Shown piece by piece: positions 6,037-8,829 of a DNA stretch of 8,829 bases. Source of the DNA: Spirochaetota bacterium (GTDB lineage: Bacteria > Spirochaetota > Spirochaetia > Treponematales > Treponemataceae); contig JAKJFV010000048.1 in NCBI GenBank assembly GCA_022704725.1, positions 1 through 8,829 on the forward strand, written 5' to 3'. The number at the start of each line of letters is the position of its first letter. Position 1 is the stretch's first letter. The notes beneath the pieces were generated by a model. The model did no database searches. It worked only from the letters and a program-made list of their open reading frames with translations, and was not told where the DNA came from. Made by a program: the position numbers and the translations under genes.

Positions 6037-7317
6037 TTACCTTGCAAAAAACATTACCAGCGGGTTTGAACTTTGTCTTTCCGCTGTATTATTACTTATA
6101 AGAGAAAAAGGAAGATGCTCAAGACGCAGACCTGTTTCTTCAAGTTTATAGAAAAAACATATTTCTTCATCACGGCTGTCAAACGATAATGATAGTATAC
6201 CGTCATAAACAAAGCTTAATTCTTTTCCCAAGAAGTATTTAAGTTCGACTTTTCCCCTGCTTCCGGCACCGGATGGTATAACAGAGGGAGACAGAAGACT
6301 GTAGCCGGTCCACAGGAAGGAATTCCCTTCAATAAACTGCAGAACCCCGTAATTTGAGCTTGAATAACTTGGACCGGATGAAAGCAATGCATTAAACAAA
6401 ACCTGCCTTCTGGATTTTTCAGCTGATATAAGGTCTGCAGGATTATCTGCTAATGCAGTAAATGAATAGGAAGAGGGCTTGCCCGAACTATCCTTATATT
6501 GAATGACAACAGCAGATGGATTTTTAATTGTCATGGTAAGAGGAGTATTAAGAAACTCATATACATTTTTATCTATTTTTTGTACACCTTCATACGAATA
6601 TGATAAAGAAAAGGAGGGCATAATTAATTCTGTTATCTTTGACTGAGCACCTGTTATAAAACCATGAGAAGGATTCATAGCCTCTATATCAATTGTATTG
6701 TTTCTAATCATTGTTTGATACGACTCAGGATACCATCGTGTTTTTAGAACCGATTCAAGCACCTCATCTACTTCTTCTACAACTGTATTCCCTTTTATAC
6801 CTTCCGATTCATTAAAGAGTGTTAGATTATATGAAAAACGCCAGCCTATGGTGCCATCCTGCATGATTACGCGAAGCCAGTCGCCTTCAAAATTTGCAAC
6901 GGGGGCACCCTTTCCCTTATATAAGACCTTTATTATTTCATCCTGTTTAAGTCTATATATCTGCCGGCCAGTATTTGTTGGTTCATTACGTACAAATAAG
7001 CCGTCTTCTTTTACCAATGCATATACACCCTTATATTCTTGAAAACGGAGAGCATTTTTCTCAGCATCCTTTTTAGAAACAGGATCGGTTATTTGCCATA
7101 AAGGAAGTTCTATTTTACGATCAGTTCCGGGGATTCCAATTACATAGACCTCATTAATATTAGATTTGATGTATACAGGAACAATATCTCCGTCGTATAG
7201 ATTTTCTTCAGGTATAGACCAGAGTATAACTCCGTAACCCATAAGGTTTGAGCAGGAAATAAAAATATGTGCCAGAAGAAAGACGCAAAAAAATGTAATA
7301 CCTTTAACAGCTTTCAT
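6037..7317 (-). CDS. SH3b-domain lipoprotein with unrecognised C-terminal region
   Basis: 426 aa. Residues 1-22 are a lipoprotein signal (MKAVK, long hydrophobic run, FISC with Cys22), a relaxed spirochaete-type lipobox. Residues about 25-85 form an N-terminal region with the run GDIVPVYI...VYVIGIPGTD, which I recall from Treponema SH3-domain proteins. Residues about 98-165 are a bacterial SH3 (SH3b) domain: DGLFVRNEP, then a Leu/Lys-rich strand, then GDWLRV...DGTIGW (145-159). SH3b domains usually bind peptidoglycan or peptides. Residues 170-426 match nothing I recognise; they look beta-rich and soluble, with a Ser/Tyr-rich stretch near 313-325. ATG 7317 is chosen because it begins the signal peptide. 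An in-frame ATG at 7329 and one at 7428 would add residues that are poorly hydrophobic, and none of the three has a strong ribosome site. The gene runs 6 nt into the ABC-F gene. Its role is unknown; a periplasmic wall-associated role is inferred. Confidence 0.8.
   Translation of the reverse strand: MKAVKGITFFCVFLLAHIFISCSNLMGYGVILWSIPEENLYDGDIVPVYIKSNINEVYVIGIPGTDRKIELPLWQITDPVSKKDAEKNALRFQEYKGVYALVKEDGLFVRNEPTNTGRQIYRLKQDEIIKVLYKGKGAPVANFEGDWLRVIMQDGTIGWRFSYNLTLFNESEGIKGNTVVEEVDEVLESVLKTRWYPESYQTMIRNNTIDIEAMNPSHGFITGAQSKITELIMPSFSLSYSYEGVQKIDKNVYEFLNTPLTMTIKNPSAVVIQYKDSSGKPSSYSFTALADNPADLISAEKSRRQVLFNALLSSGPSYSSSNYGVLQFIEGNSFLWTGYSLLSPSVIPSGAGSRGKVELKYFLGKELSFVYDGILSLSFDSRDEEICFFYKLEETGLRLEHLPFSLISNNTAERQSSNPLVMFFAR
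6040..6043 (-). promoter_or_regulatory. Shine-Dalgarno for the ABC-F gene, inside the 3' end of the SH3b gene
   Basis: AAGG on the minus strand ends the last sense codon (AGG, Arg) of the SH3b lipoprotein gene, directly followed by its TAA, 6 nt, then the ABC-F ATG (9 nt from motif to start). This is the same layout as at the lpoB-like/COG3014 junction and suggests coupled translation. No other purine-rich motif lies between the genes. Confidence 0.45.
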
Positions 7318-7465
7318 AGCTAAAAGCATACCATATTTTTTACTAACGGAGCAATAGTTTCGTTTATGCGATTTTAAACTCCACAGATCGTCTCGGTCGT
7401 CTAGGAGCTTCACCAGCTTGCAACACAAAGCGATGAAGCAATTTAAAAGGCTTTTTCCGTAAAGC
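7318..7465. other. 148-nt intergenic region with a nested inverted repeat
   Basis: This is the longest gap in the window, between the repeat-protein stop and the SH3b start. It holds a nested inverted repeat at 7407-7439: outer arms GCTTCA (7407-7412) and TGAAGC (7434-7439), inner arms GCTT (7416-7419) and AAGC (7428-7431). There is no T-run beside it in either direction, so it does not look like an intrinsic terminator. TCGTCT occurs twice, at 7388-7393 and 7397-7402. The SH3b gene may start its own transcript here, but I see only weak promoter matches. A frame continuing upstream from the SH3b gene to 7428 lacks a ribosome site and a signal-like sequence, so I treat the region as non-coding. 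Confidence 0.4.
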
Positions 7466-8829
7466 TTAAAATTTTATACCGGCAGAAAATGCCATATAGA
7501 CTTTGAAATCATCATCTTTCGATAAAATTGGCTTACCGTGGTCCCAGTAACTAAAGACATGTTCATTCCATGAAGCAAACATCATATCGTATGATAGGGC
7601 AATAAAACCCGACAAACGTTTATTAATGGGCGAAAAATTCCATGTCATGCGTATACTGGGCATGGTATTTTCAATATTGAAAATATCTATCACATATACG
7701 GCATCTGCTGTGTCGTGATCTAGCATGTAAACTGGCTTAAACAAAAATAGTTCACCTGAGTCATAATCAAAATTACGAATTGACTTAAATAAAAGCTCTA
7801 CATCAAAACTAATGCTTTTATTTTCATTGAAACGAACGCCTGCACCGGCTCCGCTTATATAGTAACTATGATTAGCACTCAGCGGAATGCCAATCATAAA
7901 AGTAGTAAAAAAAGCCTTTGTTCCACCCTGGTACTGGAACATAAGATTATTACCTTTTTCCCAGTATATTCCGGGCGACATAACACCATCTTTAATAAAA
8001 TTAAGAAGACCAATGGCAACACCGCTGTTTTTATTTGCTATGTTAATAAAACCAATCTGCGCTCCCTTAATTTCTTCAGCAATGTTTAAAAGCCCCGATA
8101 CTTGAACTCCCGCAGAGCTTCCCCGGGCAATATTGAGAAAACCTACAAGCTGGACACCTTTAATGTTATTTGCTATATTCATAAAACTTGAAAACTGCAC
8201 CCCTATAAGGTCATTGGAAACATTCATAAAAGCTGAACCCTGTACGCCTTTAAGGTCTGTAGCAATGTTCATAAATCCGGCTCCCTGTGCACCAATGGAA
8301 TCTTTAGCAATATTCATAAAACCCGAAAACTGTCCACCTCTAAGTATTCCCGTATTAGTCATAAAACCTGCTAATTGCAAACCTGCTATTGAATAGGTAG
8401 AAAAAGCAGTAAAACAAGCTATCTGACCACCAAAAACATTTCTAGTATGTGCCGTAAAGGGACTTAGAGAAACATACACATTTTGAGGAAGCGGCATTGG
8501 ATAACCAATTTCGGGAAACAAACCTATTGAAAAATAATGCCATGTAAGTTCAGGCTCTTTATACATATATTTCGTTGAGGCAGAATTTTCCGAATTATTC
8601 TTTATATAACTTTCTTCCCGTTCATAATCATAGGTAATACCTGCAGAGTTTGTTACGGTAGTATTCGTTTCTTGCTCACGGACAATATCGTCACTATTTT
8701 CAACGAGGGTATTGTCTATGGCTTTTTCGGGGGAAACTGTTTTTCCTTGAATTCTTCGGGTTTCTTCCAATGCCTGGCGGCGTATAGCTTCAAGGTCATC
8801 TTCAGTAGACTCTACTCCTGCAGAATTCT
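7466..8829 (-). CDS. surface-repeat protein with predicted outer-membrane beta-barrel end, 5' end missing
   Basis: The frame is open through the right edge: 453 residues are visible and no start codon is, since the TTG at 8770 is an internal Leu codon preceded by 19 in-frame sense codons. Visible residues 1-90 are charged and Asn/Glu-rich, probably a disordered or periplasmic segment (DDLEAIRRQALEETRR at 11-26). Residues about 132-279 are roughly ten tandem copies of a 15-residue motif, G-[VAG]-Q-x-x-G/S-F-M-N-[IV]-A-x-[DN]-x-x, like the Leptospira LA_2272 surface-repeat family. The C-terminal about 150 residues alternate polar and hydrophobic residues and end in a strand KVYMAFSAGIKF with a terminal Phe, the usual BamA recognition signal of outer-membrane beta-barrels. 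The gene precedes the SH3b lipoprotein by about 150 nt on the same strand. No function is known; surface exposure is inferred. Its true N-terminus and signal peptide lie outside the window. Confidence 0.7.
   Translation of the reverse strand, partial: NSAGVESTEDDLEAIRRQALEETRRIQGKTVSPEKAIDNTLVENSDDIVREQETNTTVTNSAGITYDYEREESYIKNNSENSASTKYMYKEPELTWHYFSIGLFPEIGYPMPLPQNVYVSLSPFTAHTRNVFGGQIACFTAFSTYSIAGLQLAGFMTNTGILRGGQFSGFMNIAKDSIGAQGAGFMNIATDLKGVQGSAFMNVSNDLIGVQFSSFMNIANNIKGVQLVGFLNIARGSSAGVQVSGLLNIAEEIKGAQIGFINIANKNSGVAIGLLNFIKDGVMSPGIYWEKGNNLMFQYQGGTKAFFTTFMIGIPLSANHSYYISGAGAGVRFNENKSISFDVELLFKSIRNFDYDSGELFLFKPVYMLDHDTADAVYVIDIFNIENTMPSIRMTWNFSPINKRLSGFIALSYDMMFASWNEHVFSYWDHGKPILSKDDDFKVYMAFSAGIKF
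7991..8434 (-). repeat. tandem 45-bp coding repeat (15-residue GVQxxGFMNIA motif)
   Basis: Within the surface-repeat gene, the plus-strand string ttcataaa (reverse of the Phe-Met-Asn codons) starts at 8178, 8223, 8268 and 8313, with a one-mismatch copy at 8358, exactly 45 bp apart each time. To the left the period drifts: one unit is 16 residues (48 bp), the next 15 and the next 14. About ten units are readable, with the outer ones degenerate. The conserved positions are Gly, Gln, an aromatic or large hydrophobic, Asn and Ala/Ser. Confidence 0.8.

Noticed and set aside
7318..7428. 5' extension of the SH3b gene to a start at 7428
   Set aside because: The extra 37 residues are Lys/Cys/Asp-rich with no signal character, no ribosome site precedes 7428, and the hydrophobic lipoprotein signal begins naturally at 7317.
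7445..7465. Intrinsic terminator just after the surface-repeat gene
   Set aside because: GCTTT and AAAGC pair over only 5 bp with an AT-weighted stem and are followed by just four T residues. Too weak to call.
8133..8396. Plus-strand frame of 87 codons with a repeating pattern
   Set aside because: It is the antisense shadow of the 45-bp repeat block. Its periodicity is inherited from the real minus-strand gene, and it has no ribosome site.
7991..8434. CRISPR array suggested by regular spacing
   Set aside because: The 45-bp periodicity is in frame with a conserved 15-residue protein motif and there are no unique spacers between identical repeats.
8768..8770. TTG as the start of the surface-repeat gene
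   Set aside because: The frame stays open for 19 more codons to the window edge with sensible protein-like composition and no ribosome site before the TTG. The gene is better read as truncated.

Overview
The window looks like chromosomal DNA from a spirochaete, most likely a Treponema. This rests on the moderately AT-rich base composition, several lipoprotein signal peptides with relaxed spirochaete-type lipoboxes, an SH3b lipoprotein whose N-terminal half I recognise as a Treponema type, and an outer-membrane-type repeat protein resembling the Leptospira LA_2272 surface-repeat family. The genus call is an inference from protein resemblance. No rRNA, tRNA, mobile element, CRISPR array or phage gene is visible. 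Coding density is high, and the longest gap without a gene is about 150 bases.

Seven of the eight genes lie on the minus strand. Read in that direction from the right edge: (1) a 5'-truncated surface-repeat and beta-barrel-like protein (7466 to the edge); (2) an SH3b lipoprotein (6037-7317), followed after 6 nt by (3) an ABC-F ATPase (4051-6030); (4) galE, UDP-glucose 4-epimerase (2567-3535); (5) an M20 metallopeptidase-like hydrolase (1289-2521); (6) an LpoB-family lipoprotein (601-1239), followed after 6 nt by (7) a COG3014-family lipoprotein cut off by the left edge. The eighth gene, a small orphan lipoprotein (3674-4054), is on the plus strand, divergent from galE and convergent with the ABC-F gene, whose stop codon it overlaps inside a CTAG.

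The theme is the cell envelope: four predicted lipoproteins and one predicted outer-membrane protein, plus sugar-nucleotide metabolism (GalE), a probable peptidase and a ribosome-associated ABC-F ATPase. Two gene pairs (lpoB-like with COG3014, and SH3b lipoprotein with ABC-F) share the same junction geometry, with the Shine-Dalgarno inside the last codons of the upstream gene, so both are probably translationally coupled. galE, the M20 gene and the lpoB pair could form one transcript (gaps of 45 and 49 nt, no convincing terminator). The galE/small-lipoprotein intergenic region carries divergent promoter-like elements and a perfect 7-bp-arm palindrome that could be an operator.

I see no clear undescribed multi-gene system such as a defence island or toxin-antitoxin module. 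The items most worth a second look are the regular 15-residue (45-bp) repeat protein, the LpoB/COG3014 pair in a spirochaete, the SH3b lipoprotein with a large unrecognised C-terminal region, and the palindrome between galE and the small lipoprotein.
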